Under the pieces are notes generated by a model that ran no database searches, was not told the DNA's origin, and worked only from the letters and a program-made list of their open reading frames with translations. This document shows, piece by piece, positions 1-13,460 of a DNA stretch of 64,000 nucleotides. Source of the DNA: Ustulina deusta (taxonomy: Eukaryota > Ascomycota > Sordariomycetes > Xylariales > Xylariaceae); contig JAJNNX010000008.1 of NCBI GenBank assembly GCA_023159155.1, positions 1,302,001 through 1,366,000 on the forward strand. The letters are read 5' to 3'. Both the position numbers and the translations under genes were made by a program. The stretch's first letter is position 1, and each line of letters starts with the position of its first letter.

Positions 1-1954
1 TTAAACTTGTTTATAAATATTTATATATAGTTATAACTTTATTAGTTAAATAATATATTTTTATTATTTATTACTATATATTGCTATATTATAGCTAATA
101 TAAACAATAAGCAAAAAAAGCTAGAAGTTTTATTTTATAATATTTTATTTTTTTTATAATTATATTTTAAATAAAACTAATAATATTTTTATTTTAATAT
201 TTTAATTGTTTTGTGCTAATTTTAGTACGTAATAATTAAAACTATATAAAAAAAATAGTCTTATTTAAAATAACTTTAAATATATATAGTTTTTTATTTT
301 TATTTTTTAGATTTTATAGCTAGTTTTTTTGTTTAATTAAATTTACTAGGTTAGCTTTTTAAAAAATATTAAATAAAAAGTCTATAGTTAATATAAAACT
401 TAGTATTTTATTAAGCAGAACTAATATTATTATTTGTTTTTTAGCTTTTTTAGTTTTAATTATAAAAAGCTTAACTATTTTTTTTAATAAAATATTACTT
501 ATTATATTTTTTTGTTTTAATTAATATTAAAAAATAATATTAAAGTTTAATAAAAAATTAGCTTAATATATTTATTATATTAATAAAATCTATTTATTTA
601 AAAAATATAATAAAGCTTAATAATTAGTTATTATAAACAACTTAGTTTTAAAAAGCTTTAAGTAGTAGTATTCCAAAATTTGTACTACTACTAAAAATTT
701 ATAGTTTTAAATTAGGTAAGCTTGTTTAATTAGCATTATTATTTTAAAGAAATATTTTATAGATTTTTAAATTTTATTTTTTTATTATTACTAGATAATT
801 TTTATTATCATATTATATAAAATTTTTATTTTTATTTGTATTAGTTAGCCGGGCTTAAAAAAAACTAAAACAAATATTTTATATATTAATAGTTTTATAT
901 ATTTAAAAATTTATTTTTATTTTAGTTTTATTATAAATGGCTTTTTTTTTAATAATTAATTTGAAAAAGTAGTAATTTTACTAATATAATAAGTAAATAT
1001 ATAAATATAATTATAAAGCTTAAAAAACAACTAGATTAATTTAATATTTTTAAAATTATTAAAGTTTTAATTTAAAATTGCTTAAATTTTTATAGGGTTA
1101 ATTCTAATCTTTATTCTAGTTTTTATAACTATTTCTAAATAATTAATAATAAATATATTAAAATAAGATCTTTTAATATTTTTTTAATATTTAGTTTAAT
1201 ATAAACAATAGATTATTTTTTTATAATAAGTCTAGTACTATTTTTTAGTTTTAAAATAAATTAAAACATTGTTTATATAAATATTTATAAACTTTTTTTT
1301 AAATAAAATAAACTATATAAATATTTAATATTAATAAAGCTTATATGTATATTTTTTGTTATTAAGTTCTAGTACTATATTAAATCTTAGTTATAATAGC
1401 AGTAAAGTTTTAGATTTCTTTTTAAAAAAAAATCCTTTTAGGTATAATAGCTAAAAAAATAAAAAGCTTTATATTAATTTTATATATTTAAAGGTTTTTT
1501 TTTTAAAATAAGATTAGTTTATTATTAAAAATCTTTTATAGTATTACTTAGTTAATCTAAATTTATTTTTTTTATACAATATTAATTATTTTTAAATTTT
1601 TTTTTAAATAGTTTAGTATAATTATTTTTAGTTATTATAAACTTAATTATAATAAGTTTTTTTAAAGTTTTTTTAGCTAGTTATTTTTATTTATTTTAAT
1701 CAAAATAATTTTAAAAGTTTATATAATTTTTTTAATAGTAGCTTAATCTTTTTTTTTTTAAAAATTATTATATAAACTTTTTTTATTTTAGGTTTAAAAG
1801 TCCTAAGTTTTTTTTTTATTTTTTTAGTTTTGGTTATTTTTAAAATAATTGTTTTATTTTTAAAAAGTTATTTTAATATTTAATAATATTTTTTTAATAT
1901 TTAATTATAATTGTTAGCAAAAATTAAACTAATAAAAATAAATTATTTAGTTAG

Positions 1955-2262
1955 TGTCGGATGGGTCTACCCGGGGTAGTGTGAGCGTACATGGTGCCGT
2001 ACGCCAGGGCAGATCTGTTGAGGCAAACACCATACAATCTATTGTACTATGTCTAATGCCTATCGAAAGGAAAGGAAAGAAGGGAACTATTCGGCAGGTG
2101 CGAGAGGTGCCAGATATACCCCTTCGTATTCGTACGAATACGAATGCGAAGGGTCCACCTGACCCCTAGCCACCTGGGCTAGCATGGCCAAATGGGCCAT
2201 GCCATGGCCTTCGGCCATGGTCCGAATAAAGCGTACGATTGACCTGGAATACTATTCCAACA
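1955..2262 (-). mobile_element. Solo LTR of the 22628-24244 element family
   Basis: This 308-bp GC-rich island begins TGTCGG and ends CCAACA. It is flanked by a perfect 5-bp target duplication, GTTAG, at 1950-1954 and 2263-2267. The paralogous copy near 17520 shows the empty site, with GCTAA where GTTAG stands here, so the insertion is directly visible. Read on the minus strand it starts TGTTGGAATAGTATTCCAGG and closely follows the LTR at 22628 (TGTTGGAACAATATTGCAAG). It also shares a central palindrome, here TACAATCTATTGTA at 2033-2046. It keeps many CpG and CpA sites, so it escaped heavy RIP. A short open frame across it (1954-2169) has no coding support. Confidence 0.88.
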
Positions 2263-3952
2263 GTTAGATTAATTATTATTTTTAGGTTTTTATTAAAATA
2301 TTTTATTTTATTAACTATTTAATATTAATAATAATATTATAACTAAAGTTAATAACTTAAAATATTTAGTTTTTAAATTATTAATTATTAATTTTTATAA
2401 TATATATTAAATATTTATAAATTCTGTTAACTATTTTATTTTAGTAGTTATAAAACTTTTAAAGTTTAATTAAATAAACTATTTTTATTTTTAATTATTG
2501 TTTAATTTATTATATAAATTTATGGCTAATTATTAAAAAAATATAAGTTTTAATATTATATAAAACTAAAGTTTTTATTTTAATATTATTAATTTATAAT
2601 TAAGTAAGTATTTTAAAAATAATTAATTTATTTTAGCTATATATTTTAATTAATGTAAATAAAAAAACTAATAAAAAGATTTTTATTAGTTTTATTTATT
2701 TTTTAAATTAGATAAACTATCAAAGCTATTTTTATTATAGCTTTTTTTTGTTAATTAAACGTTTAAAACTTTAAACTGTTAATTAAAATAATTAATTAAT
2801 ATATATATTTTTTTTACTATAAATAAAATAAGTTTTATTATTTTAATTGTTTTAAAATTAGCTAAAAGTTAATAAGCAGGTTTATTAAAAACTTAGTTAT
2901 TTAAGTTAGATTTTTATTTAGTTAAACTAATAAGTTTAATTTATTAATAATTTTTACAAGTTTATTTAATATTATATATTAATTTAATAATTTTATTAGT
3001 AAATAATTTATAAAAAATATTTAAATTTATAAAAACTTTATATAAGTCTTTTTTTAAGTTTATATAAAAATAGTCCTATAATTTATATTTTTATTATAAT
3101 TTACTAAATTAATACTTTTAAGCTAAACTATTAAAGATAAAAATAAATTTATTAATATTTTTATTAATTTTATATATATAAATTTAAAATATTTTATAAG
3201 TAATAGTTATTTAATTAAAGTTATAATAAATTATTAATAAAACCTAAATTATTTTAATAATATTATTAAATAGTTTTTTAGTTAAATAAAAATATATTTT
3301 TATTAATTTTTTAGTATATTTTTTTAATTAGCTTATATTATATTAAAATTAGTTATTTTTAATTCGGAATATAATAATATTTTTATTTAGCTTTTTTATT
3401 AGTTTATAGATCTAATTATTAAATAAAGCTTTATTTTTTATAAACTTGTTAGAATTAGTTTTTTATATTTTAGTTTTTTTAATATAAATAAGGTTTGGAG
3501 CGCTAAAAAGTAAGCTAATAAAACAAAAAATAAATAAAGCAGCAAAACTAAAAAGTTTAAAGTTAATATTTTTTAATATATTTTTTATTATTAAATTATA
3601 GTTGTTTTTTAAAAATATTAAAATAAATATATTAAAAAATTAATATTTTATTTCTTTTATTTATTAAAAAAGTTCTACTAGAATTAATATAAAGTTATAA
3701 ATCTATATAACTATAATATTTATTAATATATTTTAAAATATATTATTTATTTTAAATTATTCTAGTTTTAGTTTAGATTTTGTTTTTTTAAGTTTTAACT
3801 TTTTGTTTTTTTTTAATTTTTTTTTAAATATTAGTTTGTTTAAAATATTTATAAAAAACTTTACTACTTAATTTTTTTCTTTTTTTATAAAAAAAAAATT
3901 TTTAAAATTGTCTAATAATAAAAAGCTAGCTATATTTAAAAATTAAAGTTAT

Positions 3953-4248
3953 TGTTGGAATAACTAGCATTGGTTACAACCTTATCGTACAACTCGCACG
4001 GAGTGCGAGTTCACGCTCAGCTTTTGTACAAATATTAGCCGGACCTCGGCCGGACGAAGGGGACCTTACTTCTTTTTTGTTATGTTAGCTCGTACGATAG
4101 CGTAAGCTCTCACATAAATATAAGAAACTCATGCTTTATACAAATATTTTTTTTTTTTTTTTATAAATAATATAGTACAATATATTGTATTCTATCTATG
4201 CGCATTATTTGTTTTATATATAATATATTATATATAGCCCATTTAATA
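3953..4248 (+). mobile_element. Solo LTR of the copia family
   Basis: This 296-bp LTR begins TGTTGGAATAACTAGC and ends CATTTAATA, a RIP-altered ..AACA. The 5-bp duplication GTTAT flanks it at 3948-3952 and 4249-4253. The second copy of the host element, near 19130, has the uninterrupted site. It is closely related to the LTRs at 5636, 14506, 39566 and 46594. It contains a perfect hairpin at 3991-4011 (AACTCGCAC, loop GGA, GTGCGAGTT) and the palindrome TACAATATATTGTA at 4176-4189. It has few RIP changes compared with the sequence around it. Confidence 0.9.
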
Positions 4249-4691
4249 GTTATTTTAATTATTTAAAAACTAGAAATAAAATAAAAATATTTAAAGTTAA
4301 GTTTTTTATAAATTATTAGTTTTTAAGTAATATAAAAATTAAAAGTTTTATTAATATTATATTAAAGTTAAGTTTATATTATAAAATATATAATTTTTTA
4401 TATTAAATATATAATTAAAAAAAAAAGTTTATTTATATTTTATAAATTATAATAAAATAAAAAAAATATATTCATTAAATATTTATTAATAAATAATTAG
4501 ATAGTTTAAAGTAGTATTATAATTAGTTAAATAAAGTTTTTATAGCTAGTTTATTAATACTATAAATAAAAACTTTAAACTAAAAAAAAAAAAAAAAAAA
4601 AAAAATTAGAGTTTATAATGTGGGTAGATATAGACTTTGTATATATAGCTGCAGAGTTAGGTTGGTCCGTGCGCAGACTTCCTATTTTATT

Positions 4692-4801
4692 GCTATATAG
4701 GTCTAGAGTTCTTACAGGTTTTGCTAAGACTGTACTAACTGTTATAGCTATATAGGTTTGAAATCTTTATAGGTTTTGCTAAGACTATACTAACCGTTAT
4801 A
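4692..4801. repeat. Tandem pair of 55-bp units
   Basis: Two adjacent 55-bp units, each beginning GCTATATAGGT and containing GGTTTTGCTAAGACT, differ by a few mostly transition changes. The second copy of the host element has only one unit (19578-19632), so the duplication is private to this copy or was lost from the other. Confidence 0.8.
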
Positions 4802-4805
4802 CTAC

Positions 4806-5630
4806 CCCTTTTTAAAACTAAAAATTTAAACATAGTTTTAACTTAAGGTTATTAATAATATTAGATTTATATAGCTTTTCTATATTATATTACTTTATTA
4901 TTATTTTTATAATTGCTTGCAAATTTATTAGTTGTTACTATATATATTTATTTTTATAATTTTATAAGAAGTTTAAAAACTTTTTTATAAGTTTTATAAA
5001 ATTAAATAAATTTAATTAGTATATTTTTAAAATTTTAAACTATATATTAAGTATTATTAAAATTATAGCTTTTTTAAGCAATTTAGTATTGCAGTTTTTT
5101 ATTTTTTTTATATATTTTTAATTGTTTAATTTGTTTAATTTTAAATTTTGTTTTATTATTAATATTTTTAATTAAAAATAATAACTAGATTTATTAAAAT
5201 AAAAAATTATTGTTTATTTTTTATAATTAGTTAGTATAAAATAAGTCTTGTATTTTATAAGAATTAGGCAAATTAAAAATATAACTAAATTTTTGTTTTT
5301 TTAAGATTTTAAAAAATTTAACTAATTAAGAGTCCAATCTAATAGTTAGTACTTATATTATAAAGCTTTTTTTTTTTAAAAAGATTTTGTTTTTTATTTT
5401 AAAATCTATTAGGCGTTTTTTTTTATTAGTTTATAGCTTGTATTATTTTTATGCAAAAGTTGCTATATTATATATTATTTTCTGAATATTTTAGGTTTAG
5501 CGGACTAATTTAAGCGCTTATTATTTAGTATTAAAATTTGCTATAGTTTTATTAATATTTATTATTAAAAAGTTTTATGTTTTAATTTTTATTGCTACTT
5601 TTATTAGTAATATATTAATTAATAAATATT
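4806..5630. other. AT-rich spacer, no recognisable gene
   Basis: RIP-type AT-rich sequence between the end of the unclassified element and the copia insertion. Stops occur in all frames and I recognise no protein motif or terminal repeat. It probably belongs to another decayed repeat. Confidence 0.5.
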
Positions 5631-5635
5631 ATAAA

Positions 5636-5939
5636 TATTGGAATAACTAGCATTGGTTACAACCTTATTGTGCAACTTGCACGGAGTGCGAGTTCACGCT
5701 CGGCTTTTGTATAGATATTAGCTGGACCTTGGCCGGACAAAAGGGTCTTTATTTCCTTTTTGTTATATTAGCTCGTACAATAATATAAGTTCTTATATAA
5801 ATATAAAAAACTTATGCTTTATATAAACATTTTTTTTCTTTTTTTTTATAAATAATATAATATATAATAGATTATATTCTGTTTATATACATTATTTATT
5901 TATTTAATATATAATATATTATATATAGCTTATTTAATA
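5636..5939 (+). repeat. 5' LTR of copia copy 1
   Basis: 304 bp, starting TATTGGAATAACTAGC (RIP-altered TGTTGG) and ending TTATTTAATA. It pairs with 14506-14811, and differences between the two are overwhelmingly transitions. The hairpin arms (ACTTGCAC and GTGCGAGT) remain recognisable. Confidence 0.92.
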
Positions 5940-8900
5940 TTAATTAATAGTTATAGAAATATTTATATAAATTATAAAAAAGCACTATAAATTAATAAAA
6001 ATAAAAATAAAATCAAACCGATTTAAATAAGTTTTTATATTATACTACAAAATCTTTACTATATAAAGTACTACTTTTTTGCTAAAAGCACTAAATATAC
6101 TATATAAAATAAAAGCAAATATTTTATTCTAAAAGGTCTAAAAAAAATATTTAAATTGTTATAAAAAAAATAAAAAAGATCTAATCTTTAATATATAAAG
6201 CACTACTTTTCTACTAGAAGTACTAAATATATTATATAAAAAAAACAAAAATAATATATAATTATATTACTTTTAACTATACTGTTATATAATAACCAGA
6301 CAATTTTTTTTTTTTTTTTTTTTTTTTTTACTATAGTATTATATCTATTATATAAAATAATAAAAACTACTAAAGTATATCTATAAGTTATATATAACAA
6401 ACTAGCTATAAAGCTTAGTATTACTTTAAAAAATACAAAAAATATATTTAACTTTTAATATTAAAATTAGCTAATTAATCTAAATATAGCAACTAAACTA
6501 ATATTTAATATATATATAGCTTATTATATTAAAAAATATAATTATATAATTAATAATAAACAAATATTTTAACAAATATACAAAAAAAACTTTATAAAAT
6601 AGATATTTAAACACTTTATAAAACTTTATAAAAATATTTATATAAAACTTTTAAAAATTATTACATATAAAAAAATATAAATATAAGTTAATTTAAAAAT
6701 ATATATAAAAAACCTTGCTTAAATCGTATAAAAAAAATCCCAACTTATTAAAAATTCCCTAGAGCTTTTAGTTTTCCAACCTACTTTACCCCTTATTATA
6801 TAATAACTTTTAATTTTTTTTATACTAAATTAATAACTTCAACCTACTTTTTAGCCTACTTTTATACCCCGGCTTATATTAACTTTTCAGCTTATTATAT
6901 AAACTAAACTAGAACTACTAATTAAGCAACCAGAACTTATATACCTTAAACTTATTTAAAACATATAATTTTAGACCCCTAAGCACTATACTGCCCCATT
7001 TATACCACTTACCATTAAGTTTTAAAATATTTTTAAACCTATATATAGTTATATAATAAAAATAAGCTATAAACCAAACTTCTAACTAGTATATAAATAT
7101 TTTATTATTTATAACCCTTTTTAAACCCCTATATAATAAGTATACCTTTATATAATACTAGACCTTATACTAAACAACTTTTTTTTAGATCTATTTTTTA
7201 TAAAAAACATACAAAATAGAATAATTCTTCATAAAAAAAATACAATTTTTCAAAAGATATAAAAAAAAAAAAAAACTATATAGGCTAACTATACAACCTA
7301 TTCTATAACAAAGTATATCTATTTATAAATACTTATTAAAGATTTAGTATTATAAAGGATTAATATTATATAATATTTCTAATAATCTTTAAAAATTATA
7401 TAAAAACTTTTTATATTTATTAAATCAGACCTAAAAAAACTTAGAATAAGATCTATTATATAATAAATACTTATTTTAATACTAATATAAATTATAGCTA
7501 GTATTAGGCTAACTAGACTATAATTATATTTATATAAAAAAAAAAAAAAAACCTAGATGTAATATTATATAAAGTACTAAAAATTATAATTAATAAACTT
7601 ATAAAAATATAAAAAATACTTAATATAAGCTACTAAAAAGAAATCTAACTTAGTATAACTGTTATATAAATATATTAAAAAATACTAAAGTTAGCTATAG
7701 TATTTATACTTTAAAAGCTTTTATATAAAAGTTTTTTTTTGGACTTTAGAGTATATATTTATATAACAATAAATAATTTATTAAAGCACTTTATATAAAA
7801 AAACTATAAGGCCTACTATATAAATAAGAAATATAACTAGGAAAACTATATAAAAAGCTAGCAGTACAAATATTCTAGACCTTTAAGTAGGCCAAATATA
7901 TAAAAAGACCAATTAAAGGACTAAAGCAGCCAAAGTTACTATATAAACAAGAAATACTTTATATACTATAAAGAAAGTTATTAGTTAATTAAATATATAC
8001 CCTAGGAACAAGCTTATATAAAAAATTAATATTTTAATTTATATAAAATAATTAGTAATAGCGTCCCTATACTTAATAAATTCTTAGTATTTCTAACAAA
8101 ATATAAAAAATACTTTAAATTAGACAAAAACAATAAAAAACTTAATAAAAAATCCAGTAACTAATTAACCCAATTCTTTATAAATAGTACTTTTATTTAT
8201 TATATAACTAGAAAAAATATTTAGAACTACAAAACAAACATACTATCTAACCAGTTTATTTTTAGTAATTAGTATTATACGGAGTACTAAAGCAGACTCT
8301 AAAATATAAGCGCTTTAAACTACTTAATAATAAAAACAGCATAATTAAAAGCTTATTTTAGACTTTACCTTTATATAAAAGTAGATTAGACCCCAGGCAG
8401 TACAAATATTAGGTTTAGCAGCAATAATACAATTATTACTATAAGCACTATATAAATAAATAATTCTCTTAGTATAACAATATATTATATTCTAAATAGC
8501 TTAACGCTATTTTTTTTTTTGTTAAAAAATATAGACCGCCTATAAATATACTTTAATAATATAAAAAATATTAATATATAAAAAAACAAAAAAACTATTT
8601 CTATTATATATAAATAGAAATCCTTATTTTTTAATATAAGCTTTTATAAAGCTAGATTATATTTTACTAAAACAAAGTTATAACAACTATACTATTAATT
8701 CGGACACTTTTATATAAAAAGATTACATAAAATATTTAGTTATATAAAACATAACATAAATTAATTAATTTTAAAAAAAATCTAAAAGTTTTATTATTAC
8801 TACTAATTATATAACCAAACATTTTAATAATTTAAGTTCTTAATTAAAAATAATTATAATTTTAATTATAAAGTTATAATTAATACTATATAAATAAAAA

Positions 8901-9041
8901 ATAAACAAATCTTATATATAATTAATATAGCTATATTATTTCAAGCTACAACTTTTCTTAAATTAATATTTATATAAAATATTTAAAAAATGCTATATAA
9001 GTACTAGATTAATATATATTAAAAACTTTTTAACTAACGTA

Positions 9042-10891
9042 GGACACAAGCTAATTGCTAACACAAGTCAATTGCCAACTTTTTCGTACTTTCGTATGCT
9101 CTCTTTTTAATTACCATTTTTATAACCAACAATAATAGTACTTTTTTAGAACAAAGCAGACTTGCAGCTTATATTAGAAGCTCTTAATCGCAACAAAAAA
9201 TTAATTGTTAATTGTGCAGCACAAATTTATAATATTTTTTGTACGACCCTTTGCAATCGGCGCGCTAGCAAACAAACCTAACAAATATTTATTATATAAC
9301 ATTAAAAATTAACCGAACTTAAAAAAAATACTATTATATAATATATTATAGACTTAGTTTTATAATTTTTTCTGCTTCGGATAAGTAGTATTAAAAATAT
9401 AACTAATTAACTGCTATATAAACATAATATACTTAAAGTTAGCATTAACTAAGCTTTAAACTTTATATAATAATATTTTATACTTAAAATATATTTTAAT
9501 TAAAAAATTAATTATTAGCAAATTTTTTATAAAAATCTTGTTAGATATAATAAATAGTTTAAGCTTATATAAAATATAATAACTAAATATAATATTTTAA
9601 AAAAGGATATTTATAATTTTAATAAAATAAGTTTTATAATAAGCTAAATTTTGTCCGAAATAGTTATAATAATATCTAACCAGCACAAACAACCAAAAGC
9701 TATTTAACTAGGCAATTATAAATAGTTAACTATTATTTAAAATATTAGTTTGTATAGCTATATAGTTCTGCTATATATTATTTTAGTAAATAAAACTTAT
9801 TTTTTGTCCTAATATACTAATAACTAATTATTATATAACTAAAGAATTATAATTATAAAAAATAGCTAAACAATAAATAAACAAAATCTAAATTAGATTA
9901 ATTATTTTAATTTATATATAACTAGTTATATAAAAAATATTTATTGCTTATTAATCTTTAATAGCTACAAAAGCTACTATTTAACTAATTTTGAACTATA
10001 TTATAAAAACTATAATATTATTACTTTTTATATACCTGCTTATTTGTTATATTAATTTTAACTTTTTAATATTAGTTATTTTAGCTTATTAAAATATTTA
10101 TATATAAAAAAAATTAATAATTTAATATAGATATATATTACTTATATTATTAAAAAGATTTTTTTATTATATTTTATAAAGCATATAAAGCTTTTATAAT
10201 AAAATCTAATATTTAAAAAAGTTTTAAAAGCACTAAATTAGTACTATATAATCTAAAACATATATTTTTTTAGTTTGAAGTCTAATTACTAACTAAAATA
10301 TTTTTTAGATTATTTAATAGATTTTTAATTTTTTAGCAATTAAAAACTCTATATAACACAACTAATATATAATTATAAACTAAATATATTAAAAATAAAA
10401 TTATATAATATTAAAATAGCTCGCTAAGTACTATTTTAAATATTATTAATTATATTACAAAAAATATAACGCTGCTTATATATAAAATTATATTATTAAA
10501 AAGAAAAATTGCTAAATTTTATATAGCAAATAAAATGCTTAGCTAATACTATTATATAAAAAAAAATATATATATAGAATAAAAAGTTACTTATTATATC
10601 GAAAGAATAAGATTTTAAAACCGAACGGGCTATTAAAAAGCAAATAATAAAAAAAGTGCAGCAAAGTAGTTATTGTACAAAAAAGAGTATATTGTATATA
10701 CAACAATATAAAACATGTAGCAAGCCCGGGTATAACTTGCGTACTTATTAAAATGCTATAGAAATATCTAGCAATAATATTTCTGATTAGATCTAATTAA
10801 TTTTTTGTATTATAGTTGAATTATTTGACTTATATATACAAAAGTGCAAAAAAGTTGGCAATTGACTTATATTAGCAATTAGCTTGTGTCC
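9042..10891 (+). mobile_element. Fot1/pogo-type DNA transposon, copy A, nested in copia
   Basis: 1850 bp, flanked by a TA target duplication (9040-9041 and 10892-10893). It has inverted termini of at least 43 bp, starting GGACACAAGCTAATTGC and ending GCAATTAGCTTGTGTCC. Length, TA target and long termini match Tc1/mariner elements of the Fot1/Pot2 group. Near the left end, 9150-9280, the plus-strand frame reads LEALNRNKK then CAAQIYNI and TTLCNRRAS. This fits the pipsqueak-type helix-turn-helix at the N terminus of pogo-like transposases. The rest is closed by RIP stops. The reversed copy at 54645-56493 is almost the same length. Confidence 0.85.
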
Positions 10892-12256
10892 TATATTATA
10901 TTATATATAACCTAGGTATAAATGTTATATCTAAAGAATTTTAGAACTAGGCAAAGATTATAAGTATTTAGTGCTATATAATGCTTATTAAAGCATACTA
11001 GGCAATTAATAAGGTTAAAAAAACATATGGACTATTTTATTATATATGTAATATTTTAAAAATAAAACTTAACTTTTATATAAAAAATAAATTAATTTTG
11101 CAAATAATAATTAAAGCTTTAAACAATATAGCTAGACTAAACAGCCTTATATTAACCTTTTTTATTTTTAAAGCTTACTTTAAAATTAATTAAGATTTAC
11201 TTTTTTTGCTTGATATTATATAAAGGGCCGAAGCAATTAAAAAAGCTATAAAAATATTACGTAAAAAAAGAGCTAAAGTTAAAATTAACCAAGCAATTAA
11301 TTAGTATAATAGCCCTACTTTGCATAATATATTATTTTTACTCTTATGTAGTAAAGTACTAGTATAGCAAAAAAAAAAAAGTTAAAATAGATTATATAAG
11401 ATTAAATTAATTAAAAACTCTAATATAATTATTAATTTAATAAATAGCTTAATATATTTTTATTAAACATAAATTAAGCTTTATTACTATATAACTAAAG
11501 AAAATATTCCGGATAAATATATTAAAAAAAAAAAAAAATATAACTTTTTTAAACTTTTATTATATAAAAAAAATATAAACAACCCTTAAAAACTATAATA
11601 TTTTATATAACCTTTATATAATAGATTAGTTAACTGTTTTTTACCTTTAAAAAAAAACAGAACTATGCCCTAGCTATTAAGCTATATAAAAACAGCATTA
11701 TTAATATATCTAAAGCTCTATTTAAAAAATCTAACGCTACTAAAATTAATAATCTTATTATATAAAGCGTATTTTAATTTATAAAATATAATCTAATAAA
11801 ACATAGCAATATTTATATTTTTAAGTTCTAGCTGATATAAAAAATCAAAAAAAAAACAACTAAACTATATAAAAAGATCTAACTTATTATATAAAGCTAT
11901 AACAATACTAAAAAAAAAATAGTGCTTACTTAATTATTAATAATCTAGCAAATAAGCTAAAAACTACTATTTGTACTAGGATTTTTTTTAATTTATAATT
12001 TTAACGCTTCAAGCAAACTTTAAAATATTACGCAAGTATATATATAATTAAAAAATAAATTAGCTAAAAAAAATTGTTATATAACTACTATCCGAACTAA
12101 AATTGAAATATTTTAATAAAATAATCTTATAAATTATATAACCCTTATATAGACTTACTAAATTAAGTTTATATTAATTTAAAACATATTACTAGCACTA
12201 CTATAAAAAGCTTAGTATAACTATTTTTATATATAACCTATACCTACTTTTTATTA

Positions 12257-13262
12257 AAGAACCCTTAAATAACTTTAGTATTACTGGACTACAAACGGAC
12301 AATATGTTTAGCTTCATATTACTAGGCTTTTTAAAAAAAAAATATAAATTATAATAAGCTAAGTTTTATATAAAACCAAAAAAAAATATTTTAGTTAAGT
12401 TACTTTATAAAGTTTAATAATAAACAAATTATATTTTTATTTAAAAAGAATATTATTTTAATTTAAAAAGGCCAAACAAACCAATTAGATTAGATTAACT
12501 TTTATATAACTAATTTTATATAGTAATATATTTTGTAATAAACAAAAGATATATATATTAGTAGTATCTGCCAGCCTAAAATAGCATACAACTTATATAT
12601 AGCTGCCCAAGTTATATATTTTAAGCCGTACAATATTAAAAATTTAAACTAAAAAATCTAGTAGCAAACAAATAATAAAAATTACAGCCGAACCTTTATA
12701 CTAATAAACCTATATTATATAAAACTATTTATTTTTATAAATAAGTTATTTATAAACAATATAAATATAACTTTTTAACTTAGATTTATAATTATATTAA
12801 GGACTAAATATTATATAAAAAAGAATTTAAGCTTCGAAATCAAAAAAAATATTATATATTAAAATTTAAACAAATATAAAAAAGTAACTAAAAACATACT
12901 TATAAATAAATTATATAGTATAGTTAATAGCTTTAATAATATTATTGCTTTTTATATAATACTTTTAAAAATTATAACTATACTATAACTACTTTTAATT
13001 CTAGCTGTTTTATATTCTAATTTAAAATTATTATATAATTGTTTTGTTAAGCTTAGCACTACGTAGGAAAAACGCCTAATAATTAATATTATATTATTAA
13101 AAGAATCGTATAAAAAATAAAAAATCTCCAAAATATAATAGATTAATAATAAAAATAATCTAGCTAATATATTTATAAAAAAAATACTAAACTAAGTATT
13201 AAAAACCTTTATATTAACAAACAAATTAACTATAAAAATAGAAATATTTATTAATAAAATAT
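12257..13262 (+). pseudogene. Copia pol remnant: C-terminal RNase H region
   Basis: The plus-strand frame reads EPLNNFSITGLQTDN near 12260. Around 13040-13130 it reads KLSTT, stop, EKRLIINIILLKESYKK, and near 13200 it reads FILTNKLTIKIEIF. These match, from memory of the family, the RNase H tail of fungal copia polyproteins, where a conserved block of the form LGTT.EKRLMIDI precedes an NPADA-type motif. Interruptions are mainly TAA or TAG codons explained by C-to-T or G-to-A change. The same blocks can be read on the minus strand at 41220-42150 in copy 2. Reverse transcriptase and integrase should lie upstream, split by the Fot1 insertion, but are too decayed to delimit. Confidence 0.75.
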
Positions 13263-13460
13263 AAAAAATTATATATAATTATAGTATTTATAAAAAAAAA
13301 AAGTCAAAAGTATAAAAGCAATATATAATAAATTAACTCTAAAAGAAAAAACAAATATAAATACTACTCCTTTCTATTTTATTTTTTTTTATTTTTTTTA
13401 TTATATAACTAATTTGCCCCTTTCCTTTTAAACGTAATAATTGCACCAAGCGCTATACAA

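Larger units (their letters stand above)
1..4805. mobile_element. RIP-destroyed repeat element, copy 1 (left end outside window)
   Basis: This very AT-rich stretch aligns base for base with 15141-19640; position 1 matches 15141. Differences are mostly C/T and G/A, so both are copies of one dispersed element mutated by RIP. Two solo LTRs (1955-2262 and 3953-4248) interrupt this copy and are absent from the other. A poly-A run sits near 4580-4603, followed by a sequence with two 55-bp units (4692-4801). The plus strand is T-rich, which in RIP-decayed elements here goes with coding on the minus strand, but I could not read a convincing protein. It could be a LINE, an LTR element or a DNA transposon. 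The left end lies outside the window. Confidence 0.75.

Noticed and set aside
1954..2169. 71-codon plus-strand frame in a GC-rich island
   Set aside because: The island is a solo LTR with a target duplication; the frame crosses non-coding LTR sequence.
6203..6400. 65-codon minus-strand frame with a polylysine run
   Set aside because: It is an open stretch across a homopolymer in the RIP-decayed copia interior, with no domain.
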